A DNA stretch of 64,000 nt, from NCBI RefSeq assembly GCF_001553935.1, contig NZ_CP014232.1, positions 930,001 to 994,000 of the forward strand, in the 5' to 3' direction. The position numbers were made by a program, and so were the translations under genes. A model generated the notes under the pieces. That model saw nothing but the letters and a program-made list of their open reading frames with translations, was not told the DNA's origin and did no database searches. The stretch's first letter is position 1; every line of letters begins with the position of its first letter. Positions 21,259 through 29,616 of the stretch are shown here, piece by piece. The DNA is from Actinomyces oris. GTDB taxonomy: Bacteria > Actinomycetota > Actinomycetes > Actinomycetales > Actinomycetaceae.

Positions 21259-21870
21259 ATGCGCACGAAAGCCTCACCCCTCATCGCCCTGCCGACCGCG
21301 CTCCTTCTCGCCGTGAGCCTCAGCGCCTGCGACGAGGAGGCGGCAAGCGCCCCCTCCGCCCACCCCTCCTCCTCAGTCAAGGCCACTCCCACAGAATCCC
21401 CACAGGGCAAGGACGCCCGGGGCTCCGACGGCGATTCCTCAGCCACCCCTCGGGCCGACGCCTCCACCTCCTCCAGCGCCACAGCGAAAGGCGGGGCCAC
21501 GACCGTGGACATCCAGGACCTCAAGACCGGCAACTGCATCTCCGAGATGGTCAACGGGACCGAGCAGGGCGGAACGCAGGCCACGGGCGCGAAGCTCGTA
21601 GACTGCGCTACTCCCCATCAGTACGAGGTGACTGGAACAGGGCAGTCCACAGCCTCCACCTACGCTGAGGCGACGACCTCCGATGAGGTCACCACCGTCT
21701 GCGCCCCGGTGCTGGAGAGCTACGTCGGCTCCCCCTCCAAGGCCAAGAAGTACCAGGCGGCGGCCCTGACCCCCTCGCAGTCCTCCTGGGACCAGGGGGA
21801 CCACTCGTTGACCTGCTTCGCCCAGAACCGGGATAACACACCATTGAATAATTCCATCAAGAACTCCTAG
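21259..21870 (+). CDS. Septum-formation-domain lipoprotein 1
   Basis: A 203-residue exported lipoprotein: signal peptide with lipobox LSAC (cysteine at about 24), then a Ser/Thr/Ala-rich linker of about 70 residues, and a C-terminal domain with four cysteines in the pattern LKTGNCI, VDCATPHQYEV, TTVCAPVL, DHSLTCFA. This is the pattern of the actinobacterial 'septum formation' domain. ATG 21259 gives the proper signal peptide; the longer frame crosses the tRNA. It is a paralog of the next gene. The precise role is not known from sequence. Confidence 0.75.
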   Translation: MRTKASPLIALPTALLLAVSLSACDEEAASAPSAHPSSSVKATPTESPQGKDARGSDGDSSATPRADASTSSSATAKGGATTVDIQDLKTGNCISEMVNGTEQGGTQATGAKLVDCATPHQYEVTGTGQSTASTYAEATTSDEVTTVCAPVLESYVGSPSKAKKYQAAALTPSQSSWDQGDHSLTCFAQNRDNTPLNNSIKNS

Positions 21871-22118
21871 TCTGTCCCCATCGAGCGGGACAGCCGCGTA
21901 CGGGCGTGCCACCACTGGAGAAGGCCCACTTCTCCCTTCCAGCGCCTCGCGAATACCGTCCTGCCTCCCACTCCGGCCGGGTGGCGACTCTCCGTTTCTC
22001 CGTCTCATGTCGCCACCCGGTCCTTATCCCGGATTTTTTCAGAATCCTCTCCGGCCGTGGCCAGAATCCTGCAGAAAACCGGCACAATCCAGCCATTCCG
22101 GCTGTTACGGTTCGATCC

Positions 22119-22592
22119 ATGCGCACCCGGACCACGCTCCTCACCCTTCCCGTCGCCGCCGCTGTCGCCCTGGGGCTGAGCTCCTGCAGCCTGTTCTCCT
22201 CAGGCACCACCACCGCCACCAAGGACCTCGAGGTCGGGCAGTGCTACAACACCGTGAGCAAGGACTCCGGCGGGGAGAACGCGATCGGCGAGGTCACCGT
22301 CGTCGACTGCTCCAAGGCGCACACCTACGAGGTCATCGCCCAGACCACCTTCGGCGACGACATCAAGAAGCTTCCCGAAGAGGGAGCACTCGCCTCCCTG
22401 GGCCAGGGATTCTGCCTGGGTGAGGACTTCACCAAGTACGTCGGGATCGAGTCCGGCAAGACCAGCTATCAGGTCGAGTACCTCACGCCGGGCGACGGCA
22501 CCTGGGCCCAGGGCGACCGCAAGATCACCTGCGTCGTCACCCAGGGTGACAAGTCGCAGGTCAAGGGATCGGCCAAGAACTCCAAGAAGTAG
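22119..22592 (+). CDS. Septum-formation-domain lipoprotein 2
   Basis: A 157-residue lipoprotein with lipobox LSSC and the same domain as the preceding gene: LEVGQCYNT, VDCSKAHTYEVIA, GFCLGED, WAQGDRKITCVV. It lacks the long linker. Both begin MRT and end in a short basic KNS tail, so they arose by duplication. Confidence 0.78.
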   Translation: MRTRTTLLTLPVAAAVALGLSSCSLFSSGTTTATKDLEVGQCYNTVSKDSGGENAIGEVTVVDCSKAHTYEVIAQTTFGDDIKKLPEEGALASLGQGFCLGEDFTKYVGIESGKTSYQVEYLTPGDGTWAQGDRKITCVVTQGDKSQVKGSAKNSKK

Positions 22593-22650
22593 CCCCACCC
22601 CCTCAGGAACCGCCACCCCGGGCGCCCGTGGCGCACTCCGGATTCCGTCA

Positions 22651-22665
22651 CGATATTGAATATCG
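22651..22665. promoter_or_regulatory. Likely operator for the TetR-family gene
   Basis: CGATATTGAATATCG is a perfect 15-base palindrome 147 bases before the TetR-family start, a common size and place for an autoregulatory site. Confidence 0.45.
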
Positions 22666-22811
22666 CGTCGATAGCCTTCCCTAAAATGAGGGCGGCCGTC
22701 ACCCTCTCCCGGGACCACCGACCCCGCCCAAGCGCCACGTTCTTCCGGAACTACTCGAGTCGGTCCGGCAGCGGCCGTCACGTGCAGCCGAGGCGCCCGT
22801 AACCTCCTGGA

Positions 22812-23519
22812 GTGACCAGTGATGTTCTTCGTGCACCGCAGCCCGGCGCCCCGCTCGACGACGAGCCCCCTGAGCCCCGCCCTGGCCGTGCGCGCCGTCG
22901 AGGCCCTAGACGTCGCCCCGGCGACGGCGGTGGCCGACCGACCTCCACCCAGGAAGCGATTCTGACCGCCGCGCGCGAGTCCTTCCTGACCCGGGGCTAT
23001 GAGGGCACCACCATTCGGGCGGTGGCCCGTACAGCCGGCGTGGACCCGGCACTCGTGTCCTATTACTTCGGCTCCAAGGGGGACCTGTTCGGCGCCGCGG
23101 TCAATCTGCGCACGCGGGCGAGCCAGGAGATCGCCACCGCCATCAACGGGGATCTCCTCTCAGCCGGCCCCCGCCTGGTACGTCTGTCTCTGACGGCCTG
23201 GGACGATGCCGACGACGGCGCGACCTTCCGCACCCTGTTGCAGTGGATGGCCGCCGATATCCGCAGTCCCGAGGCGATCCAGAACTACGCCACCGAGCAG
23301 ATCGCAACCCCAATGGCCGAGGCCCTCGAGCAGTCGGGCCTGCCCATCGCCTCGGCACGCGAACGGGCCGCCCTGATCGGTTCCCAGCTGGTGGGGTTGG
23401 CCATGACCCGCTATGTACTGCGCCTGGAGCCCATCGCCGGCGCAAGCATCGACCACCTCGAGGAGGTCGTCGGACCGACGATCCAGCACTACCTCACCGG
23501 TCCGCTGCAGCCCGCATGA
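22812..23519 (+). CDS. TetR-family transcriptional regulator
   Basis: A 235-residue repressor-type protein starting at GTG 22812. About 40 Arg/Pro-rich residues precede the HTH domain (TQEAILTAARESFLTRGYEG, TTIRAVARTAGVDPALVSYY, FGSKGDLFGAAV). The ligand-binding half ends GPTIQHYLTGPL; the MTRYVLRLEP segment is typical of the TetR_C 'MaM'-like actinobacterial group. The target is unknown; the 15-bp palindrome upstream is the best candidate. Confidence 0.88.
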   Translation: MTSDVLRAPQPGAPLDDEPPEPRPGRARRRGPRRRPGDGGGRPTSTQEAILTAARESFLTRGYEGTTIRAVARTAGVDPALVSYYFGSKGDLFGAAVNLRTRASQEIATAINGDLLSAGPRLVRLSLTAWDDADDGATFRTLLQWMAADIRSPEAIQNYATEQIATPMAEALEQSGLPIASARERAALIGSQLVGLAMTRYVLRLEPIAGASIDHLEEVVGPTIQHYLTGPLQPA

Positions 23520-23587
23520 ACCAGGTTCGCCCCGGCGACAGGTCACCGGGGCGAACGCAGGTGTTCCGAGGATGTCTCGGGTTCGAC

Positions 23588-24714
23588 TCAGAAGGTCTCG
23601 TAGCGCCCAGAGCTGAGGAAGACGCCGTGACCGGTCTCGGTGTTGCGGCAGGTCATGCCGGTCTCCTCGGAGCTGCACACCCAGGCACCGAAGGTGACGG
23701 ACTGGCCGTACTCCACCACCTGGGGCGAGGAGCCGCCACCGCGGAAGGCCTCGTCGAGCGAGAAGGCGCCCTCGCTACGGCCGGCGAGCTGCGGAGTCCC
23801 ACCGGAGCTGAGGTCGAACCACCACTTGGGCGAGCCCGCCTCATCCTTGCCGTAGGTGCCGTTGGAGCGGTAGGACAGCACGCCACAGCCTGCGTGGTGG
23901 GCCGACAGGTCACAGCCGATGTTGCCCGACGGCGACACAATCATGGCGGTCTTCTCCGAGACGAGGTTGTCCGGGACGAAGGACGTGGCCTGGCCGGGCT
24001 GCTCGTCAGCGGGGGCAGCCGGCTCAGCGGGCGCCTGGGCATCGGCGGGCTTGTCTGCCGGCTTGTCAGCCTGGGCGTCAGCGGGCTTGTCAGCCCCCTT
24101 GTCGGCCTGCTTGTCAGCAGGCTTGTCGGCCTGGGCATCAGCGGGCTTGTCTGCCGGCTTGTCGGCCTGGGTGTCGGCCGGCTTCTTGGCCTGCTTCTCA
24201 GCCTGCGTCTGATCCGAGGGCTTCTGCTGAGCCTCAGGGGTCGCGGACCGCGGCGCCTGAGTGGCTCCGGCGTAGTTCTTGCCGCCGTCGTCGGCCTTCC
24301 CCTGACTCTGGGGGCCTTGGAGGCACCACCGTTCTGCCGGCCCGGAGCGTCCGTATTGCCGGAGGCCAACGCCTTGGGGGCGCCGTTTCCGCTGGCGGCG
24401 GGACGAGGCTCACTGGCCCGCGGGCTGGCGGGACGGGACTGGGAGCCGGAGGGCTGCGACGCGGAGGAGTCGGCGGGACCCTTACCGGTGGGACTGGGAA
24501 TGCGAGGAGAGGCGTGCCCCGACTTCTGGCCGGAGGTCGCCTTGGCACTGGCCGTCGACTGCGCCTTCGCAGATGACGATGAACCCGTGGTGCCCTGCTG
24601 ATTGGCATTGGAGGCACCACCGGACTGACAACCGGCCAGAAGCATGGCGGTCGAGGTGAGAACGACAAGGGACAGGGGAATGGTGAAGCCGCTTCGGCGG
24701 ACCGCGATGGTCAT
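23588..24714 (-). pseudogene. Frameshifted lipoprotein with SPSGNI/Cys C-terminal domain
   Basis: The first part (24714 down to about 24315) has a signal peptide with lipobox LLAGC and a Ser/Ala/Pro/Gly linker ending GRQNGGASKAP. There the frame slips: in the wrong frame it becomes an Arg/Pro run and stops at 23941, while the next frame continues as KADDGGKNYAGATQAPRS, a repeated (A)DKPAD array (24200-24030), then TAMIVSPSGNIGCDLSAH, CRNTETGHGVFLSSGRYETF and a stop at 23588. The C-terminal domain has six cysteines and matches the actinobacterial exported 'SPSGNI...C' type (possibly DUF6636). One extra base in the G5 tract at 24310-24314 would restore it, so slippage, a recent mutation or an assembly error are all possible. 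Confidence 0.75.
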
Positions 24715-25102
24715 GGCTGCGGCATCCTTTCGGTCGAGGTCGGTGCAGCGAACACGGTACTAGAGCCCGGAAGACGAGGGGAACAGTCTGAAGGTCAGGC
24801 ATCCCGCCGATTTCCGGCATCAGACATCCCACCTTCCCAGTAAACCACCAGATATCACAGCGATAACGCCAATCACGGAGAGATGACGGAATCACCGTCC
24901 TGTTGGTTACATTCCAACTAGTGAGACAGATAACGGAAGGGTCTCCCCATTCCCGAGGGCCTGGACAGGGCGACCTCAGCAGTCCGGCACCCCGGCGGAG
25001 TCGGCACCGTCGACGCCGTCGACGCTGATCGATACCGTCGATGTTGGACGACCCGCGGCTCCCCCACGCACTTGTGGCCGCTTCATTCACTAGGATGTTG
25101 CC
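24715..25102. other. Intergenic region between divergent genes
   Basis: I see no gene here. GAAAGGAT before the lipoprotein start on the minus strand is its likely ribosome-binding site. Otherwise there are only short repeats of the CGTCGA type at 25005-25045. Confidence 0.5.
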
Positions 25103-25441
25103 GTGATCTTCAAGGCAGTACGCGAGAGGCCCCCCTACCCCGACCACGGGGTCACCACTCAGCGCGATTGGGCCGTCATCGCACCTCGACAGATCCGCCT
25201 GGCCGATCTCACCACCACCCGCGCGACCCTCGATCTGCGCAGCCTCCTGGATGACGACTCCACCTTCTACGGCGACCTGTTCGCTCATGTCGTCTCCTTC
25301 AAGGGGGACCTCTACCTGGAGACCGGGCTGCACCGGGCACTGCGCGCCGCCCTGCAGGGGCGCACCGCGATCCACGCCCGCATCCTGGAGGTCACCGAGG
25401 AAGGAGTGCCGCGGCTCGCCCCGGCACCGCCGAGCGCCTGA
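25103..25441 (+). CDS. Conserved actinobacterial protein, ParB-like motif
   Basis: A 112-residue cytoplasmic protein from GTG 25103. The sequence PRQIRLADLTTTRATLDLRS, then FYGDLFAHVVSFKGDLYLET, GLHRALRAALQGRTAIHARI recalls the N-terminal domain of ParB-like proteins (a 'DG.HR...A' type motif, here TGLHR). Database entries of this type are often called VapB-like, but no PIN toxin lies next to it, so I do not use that name. It is followed closely by the LytR_C gene, a pairing I recall from other actinobacteria. Confidence 0.6.
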   Translation: MIFKAVRERPPYPDHGVTTQRDWAVIAPRQIRLADLTTTRATLDLRSLLDDDSTFYGDLFAHVVSFKGDLYLETGLHRALRAALQGRTAIHARILEVTEEGVPRLAPAPPSA

Positions 25442-25567
25442 TCCTCACCGGAAGCACCCGGCAACCCGCTCGATAACCCACCTTGCACCCCGATCCACGG
25501 CTCGGTCCCATGTCACATCGAGCCCAGCACCACCCGATGAGCGCCGTCGTCCATTACCCTGGATCGC

Positions 25568-26185
25568 GTGAGTAGTCCCGCAGATCCGCGTGCCGAGTAC
25601 CGGCGGCACATGCAGCACCGTCAGGCCACCGTCATCGGCGCCATCCTGGCCGTCATGGTGGTCGCGGTCGCCGTGAGCCTCCTGGTATCGCTGGGCATCC
25701 TGCCCGCCTACAACCCGGGCTTCTCGCAGCCCAAGAGCACGGCGACCTACGTGCCCCAGACCTGCCCGCCGAGCGGCGCCAAGACCGTCGACGTCACCAC
25801 GATCGAGAAGATCAACGTCTACAACGGCTCGGAGACAGTGGGTCTGGCCGCCACGGTGCAGCAGGAGCTGGAGGAGGCGGGCCTGACCGTCACCTCGGCG
25901 AATGACTGGCCAGGGGGCATCTACAACGGCGAGGTCCAGATCATGGCCTCCAAGGGCGGCCTGACCAATGCCTACTCCCTGGCCCAGATCTTCCCCAAGT
26001 CCACAGTGCAGCTCGATAAAAGCCTGTCCGACGACGACACCACGGTCTCGGTGGTCCTGGGCAAGGAGTACCTGCAGAACGCCCTGAAGGCGGACGAGAT
26101 CAAGCTCCTCGGCGCCGGCAAGCCCATCACCGCCCCCAGCGACTGCGTTCCGGCGGACAAGGCCGCCACGAAGAAGCCCAGCTGA
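25568..26185 (+). CDS. LytR_C domain membrane protein
   Basis: A 205-residue protein from GTG 25568 with one TM helix (VIGAILAVMVVAVAVSLLVS, 21-40) and an extracytoplasmic domain starting INVYNGSETVGLAATVQQEL, the LytR C-terminal fold; DTTVSVVLGKEYLQ closes it. In LCP proteins this domain follows the phosphotransferase domain; here it stands alone, as is common in actinobacteria. It is probably cell-wall related. Confidence 0.85.
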   Translation: MSSPADPRAEYRRHMQHRQATVIGAILAVMVVAVAVSLLVSLGILPAYNPGFSQPKSTATYVPQTCPPSGAKTVDVTTIEKINVYNGSETVGLAATVQQELEEAGLTVTSANDWPGGIYNGEVQIMASKGGLTNAYSLAQIFPKSTVQLDKSLSDDDTTVSVVLGKEYLQNALKADEIKLLGAGKPITAPSDCVPADKAATKKPS

Positions 26186-26434
26186 TCCGGGCTCGCCCAG
26201 TCCGGGCGGGGCATCCCGACGACGGCTCCCTGCCCCCATGACTTCCCGCCTCGATCGAGGACGTCCCTCTCCGACGAGGACTGCGCTGTCCCCCAGACGA
26301 CTGGGGCCCGACCTCAGTCATCTGGAGGACAAGGACGTCCTGGGCGGGAAACGCAGTTCCCGATTCAGAGCGTCATAGCGTCTGAGACGCCGGCTTGCGT
26401 GCGGTTCCAGGATGGGGCCGGTCTCGCCTGGAGC

Positions 26435-26640
26435 GACAGCGAGCTCACGAAAGAACTGTGGCGCGCCAGCGGTGTCCACAGTGCTGACATTAACGGCACA
26501 CCGGCGCCGCACGCCGAGAAGAAACCGCAGAATGACAACGACCTCCACTGGCTGCTTGGACGGCTGGTTGCTCGATGTCAGCGCTGTGGACACTGGACTG
26601 CTGGCGCAGCTGACTCCGCGGGGAGCTCAGGCGCGACTGT
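26435..26640. repeat. Long imperfect inverted-repeat (MITE-like) element
   Basis: The gap 26186-26626 has no believable gene. Inner arms GTGTCCACAGTGCTGACAT (26470-26488) and ATGTCAGCGCTGTGGACAC (26575-26593) match at 18 of 19 bases. Further out, GCGCCAGC (left) and GCTGGCGC (right) and GAGCTC at both ends also match with small offsets. It lies just after the uracil permease stop side. Confidence 0.5.
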
Positions 26641-28084
26641 CACCGGCGCCCTCAGCGTCGTCGGTGCTCGACGACGTCGGAGCCTGGGCCGCCGAGGCGG
26701 CCGAGGGCGAGTGGGCGGCGCGGCTGGAGTAGGCCGGGCCCTCCAGCTCGGTCCCGGCGGGGGCCGAGGCCGGGGAGGCCTGCTCGAGGTTGGTGCCGCG
26801 CAGCTTCGAGATCCAGCGCATGGCGTGGTAGACGCCGATGGCGGCGGCCGACCCCAGGGCGATGCCCTTGAAGGTCATGTCGCCCCAGACCAGGGTGTAG
26901 TCGGCGATGGCCACCACCATGGACACGGCTGCCGTGTTGAGGTTGACCGGGTCGGAGAAGTCCACGCGGTTCTGCACCCAGATGCGCACCCCCAGCATGC
27001 CGATCATGCCGTAGAGGACCGTGGCGGCCCCGCCCAGGACGCCGGCCGGGATCGTGGCGATGATCTGGCCGAACTTCGGCAGGAGGGACAGTCCCAGGGC
27101 GCTGAGCGCCGCCACCACGTAGGCGGCGGTGGAGTAGACGCGGGTGGCGGCCATGACGCCGATGTTCTCCGCGTAGGTGGTGGTGCCCGAGCCGCCGCCG
27201 CTGCCGGCGAGCATGGTGGACAGACCGTCGGCGAACAGGGCGCGGCCGGTGATGTCGTCGAGGTCCTCCCCGGTCATGGCCGAGACGGACTTGACGTGGC
27301 CGATGTTCTCGGCGATGAGGACGAGCACCACGGGGATGAACAGGCCCAGGTAGCGCACATCGAAGGCCGGGGCGTGGAAGTCGGGAAGCCCCAGAACGGG
27401 GGCCTTGGCGACAGCGTCGAAGTCGACCTCCCCGCGCAGCACCGCGGTGGCGTAGCCGATGAGCACGCCGATGAGGATCGCCAGGCGCCCGATGATGCCC
27501 TTGAACAGCACCGTGATGACCAGGATCGAGACGATCGTGACGACCGCGGTCACGGGGCCCTTCGTGACATTGCCCCAGGCTGCGGGGGCCAGGTTGAAGC
27601 CGATGAGGGAGACGATCGCACCGGTGACGATCGGCGGCATGAGACGGTCGATCCAGGCCGAGCCGACCAGGTGGACGACGACGCCCACCACCAGCAGGCA
27701 CAGTCCCACCGAGATGATCCCGCCCTGCGCCAGGGCCGCCTTGTGGGGGTCAAGGGCGGCGCCGCTGTCTCGCGTATAAGCGGTCACCGCCCCGATGGGG
27801 GCGAGGAGGGCGAAGGAGGAGCCCAGGTAGCTGGGCAGACGACCGGAGGTGATGCCCAGGAACAGCAGGGTGCCCACGCCGGTGAAGAACAGCGTCGTCG
27901 CCGGGTCAAAGCCGGTCAACAGCGGCACCAGGAAGGTGGCGCCGAACATGGCGACGACGTGCTGGACACCGATGCCGATGGTTCGCGGCCAGGTGAGGCG
28001 CTCACCGGGGGCGACGACCTCACCCGGAGCGATGGACCGGCCATCGCCGTGCAGGCGCCAGCCACGAGAGGGAGAAGAGGACAC
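26627..28084 (-). CDS. Uracil/xanthine permease (NCS2 family)
   Basis: A 485-residue, roughly 14-helix transporter: GVQHVVAMFGATFLVPLLTG at the N-terminus, GSSFALLAPIGAV, ENIGHVKSVSAMTGEDLDDI and GSGGGSGTTTYAENIGVMAA are NCS2 signatures, the last with the substrate-binding Glu and the NIGVMA block. UraA-like uracil uptake is more likely than xanthine from the overall pattern. The longer frame to 28264 is rejected: GTG at 28084 has AGGAGA at proper spacing. A Ser/Ala/Pro-rich tail follows the last helix. Confidence 0.88.
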   Translation of the reverse strand: MSSSPSRGWRLHGDGRSIAPGEVVAPGERLTWPRTIGIGVQHVVAMFGATFLVPLLTGFDPATTLFFTGVGTLLFLGITSGRLPSYLGSSFALLAPIGAVTAYTRDSGAALDPHKAALAQGGIISVGLCLLVVGVVVHLVGSAWIDRLMPPIVTGAIVSLIGFNLAPAAWGNVTKGPVTAVVTIVSILVITVLFKGIIGRLAILIGVLIGYATAVLRGEVDFDAVAKAPVLGLPDFHAPAFDVRYLGLFIPVVLVLIAENIGHVKSVSAMTGEDLDDITGRALFADGLSTMLAGSGGGSGTTTYAENIGVMAATRVYSTAAYVVAALSALGLSLLPKFGQIIATIPAGVLGGAATVLYGMIGMLGVRIWVQNRVDFSDPVNLNTAAVSMVVAIADYTLVWGDMTFKGIALGSAAAIGVYHAMRWISKLRGTNLEQASPASAPAGTELEGPAYSSRAAHSPSAASAAQAPTSSSTDDAEGAGDSRA

Positions 28085-28172
28085 GAGTGATCTCCTGCCT
28101 AAGCAACGAGGGGATTGACTGTGTCCCGTGGGGGAATCCCCTCGCGGGAGATCCGCGGGACGCTTGGCAGGA

Positions 28173-28191
28173 CCCGGCAGAGCCTGCCGGG
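28173..28191. repeat. Hairpin in uracil-permease leader
   Basis: CCCGGCAG-AGC-CTGCCGGG is a perfect 8-bp stem about 90 bases before the permease start on the minus strand. It could be an attenuator, but there is no T-run and no riboswitch I recognise. Confidence 0.3.
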
Positions 28192-28358
28192 ACTTCAGCA
28201 TAGCCCCTGCTCGGGAGGTGCGCGGACCGGGCTTCTCACAGGCACCGACGGGCACCGCGGGCACCGGAGGGGGCTCTTCGCGGACATCTGCCGGGCAGCG
28301 CCCAATTCGTCCGCGGGAAGGATGTCAGCGGCAGGTGCCGACAGTGCATGATGTGGGC

Positions 28359-28742
28359 ATGAGCACCGTCGGAACCTCCCCTCCAGGACAGAGCGCACCG
28401 CGCTTCTCACCGGGCGCGGAGCAGTACGCCGACGGGCTCCCTGTCGGATTCGTCTTCCCCGGCACCGAGAACCTCGACCCAGCAGAAATCTTCTCCGGCC
28501 CCGGCTACACGGCACCCCGCCCCCGCAGCGACTCCGGGGCGACAGCCGCCCTGGTATGCGGACTGCTCAGCTTCATCCCCCTTGTCGGCGTCGCCGCGAT
28601 CATCCTGGGCATCAACGCGCTGCGGCGCCTGCATCACAGCTATAACTCCGGCGAGGGGTTGGCCTGGCTGGGGCTCATTCTGGGAGCCGTCTTCGTCATC
28701 CTGTGGCTCTGCGCCCTCATCCTCGTACTGCTCGTGGGCTAG
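28359..28742 (+). CDS. DUF4190 membrane protein
   Basis: A 127-residue protein. After a Pro/Gly-rich N-terminus of about 55 residues come two TM helices: ATAALVCGLLSFIPLVGVAA with IILGINALRRL, and GLAWLGLILGAVFVILWLCA. This is the DUF4190 pattern (AxxALvxGllsf...ilGhxAlrri). ATG 28359 is chosen on frame and domain; the longer frame gives no credible extension. Confidence 0.75.
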   Translation: MSTVGTSPPGQSAPRFSPGAEQYADGLPVGFVFPGTENLDPAEIFSGPGYTAPRPRSDSGATAALVCGLLSFIPLVGVAAIILGINALRRLHHSYNSGEGLAWLGLILGAVFVILWLCALILVLLVG

Positions 28743-28788
28743 AGGCCACACGGCCACACCAGGCCAGCCGGTCCCCTACAGTGGTCCC

Positions 28789-29526
28789 GTGAAGCCTTTC
28801 ATCATGGTGACCACGCGCCCCGAGCACGAGGCGGCGCAGGACGAGTACGAGTCCTTCCTGGCTCAGAGTGGCCTGTCGCGCGAGGACCTGCAGCACATCG
28901 CCCTGGAGGAGGTCGATTTCCTCGACTCCTTCACCGCAGCCGATGTCTCCGGGGTGCTCATCGGGGCCAGCCCCTACAACGCGGACACGCCGGCAGCCGA
29001 GAAGACCCGCAGTCAGCTCAACGTCGAGGAGCAGATCCGCGAGCTGCTCGGGGTGATCCTCAAGGAGGGCATCCCCCTTCTGGCCACCGGCGTCGCGCTC
29101 CAAGTCCTGGCTGCCTACCTCGGCACCGAGACGCATGAGGAGTTCGGTGAGGAACTGGGCGCCGTCGACCTGTTCCTGACGGCGGAGGGCCGCGAGGACC
29201 CGGTCCTGGAGGGACTCCCCCAGGTGGTCACGGTCTTCGCCGGCCACTACGAGGGCGTTGGGGAGGTGCCTGCGCATGCGACCCTACTGGCGAGCTCACC
29301 GGACTGCCCGGTCCAGATGCTGCGCGTGGGCAGGAACGTCTACGCCTGCCAGTTCAACCCCGAGCTCGACGCCCTCCGGTTCGAGCGCCGCGTCAGCATC
29401 TACGACGAGGCCGGTTACGGTGACCCGGACATGAGCGAGGACATCCTCACCCAGGCCCGCTCCTCCGAGGCGCACGACGCCGGACAGATCATCCGCAACT
29501 TCATCTCGCACTTCACCCGCAGCTGA
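28789..29526 (+). CDS. Class I glutamine-amidotransferase-like protein without catalytic residues
   Basis: A 245-residue paralog of the gene at 33933-34667 (both begin MKPF, then ATRxxxE, and have GxSPxNA(D/S)TP, VFQAFVAHKE/VFAGHYEG and QF(H/N)PELD). In the active paralog the nucleophile elbow reads PFFGACYGVGTLA; here the same place reads PLLATGVALQVLA, so the Cys becomes Gly at position 101. The catalytic His of QFHPE becomes Asn (N190). It therefore cannot hydrolyse glutamine by the known mechanism and may act as a binding or regulatory partner. The start is GTG 28789. Confidence 0.8.
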   Translation: MKPFIMVTTRPEHEAAQDEYESFLAQSGLSREDLQHIALEEVDFLDSFTAADVSGVLIGASPYNADTPAAEKTRSQLNVEEQIRELLGVILKEGIPLLATGVALQVLAAYLGTETHEEFGEELGAVDLFLTAEGREDPVLEGLPQVVTVFAGHYEGVGEVPAHATLLASSPDCPVQMLRVGRNVYACQFNPELDALRFERRVSIYDEAGYGDPDMSEDILTQARSSEAHDAGQIIRNFISHFTRS

Positions 29527-29616
29527 GCTGCCGCTCCGTGGGGCCGCACGCCCCGAACGACTCAGGGGCCCAGGCGCTGCCCTGGAGCTGAGGGCCACGA
29601 CCATCAGGACGTTGTC

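Noticed and set aside
23919..24212. Plus-strand ORF with a regular Ala/Ser/Gly/Leu repeat
   Set aside because: It is the antisense of the DKPAD-type repeat of the frameshifted lipoprotein.
25103..26185. VapB-type toxin-antitoxin for the 25103 gene
   Set aside because: No toxin neighbour; the partner gene is LytR_C, so the antitoxin label is not supported.
26399..28090. 563-residue plus-strand ORF over the uracil permease
   Set aside because: Antisense shadow; the minus strand has NCS2 motifs and a proper ribosome-binding site.
28085..28358. Riboswitch (purine or PRPP type) before the uracil permease
   Set aside because: There is a hairpin, but I could not find any conserved riboswitch core, so only the hairpin is listed.
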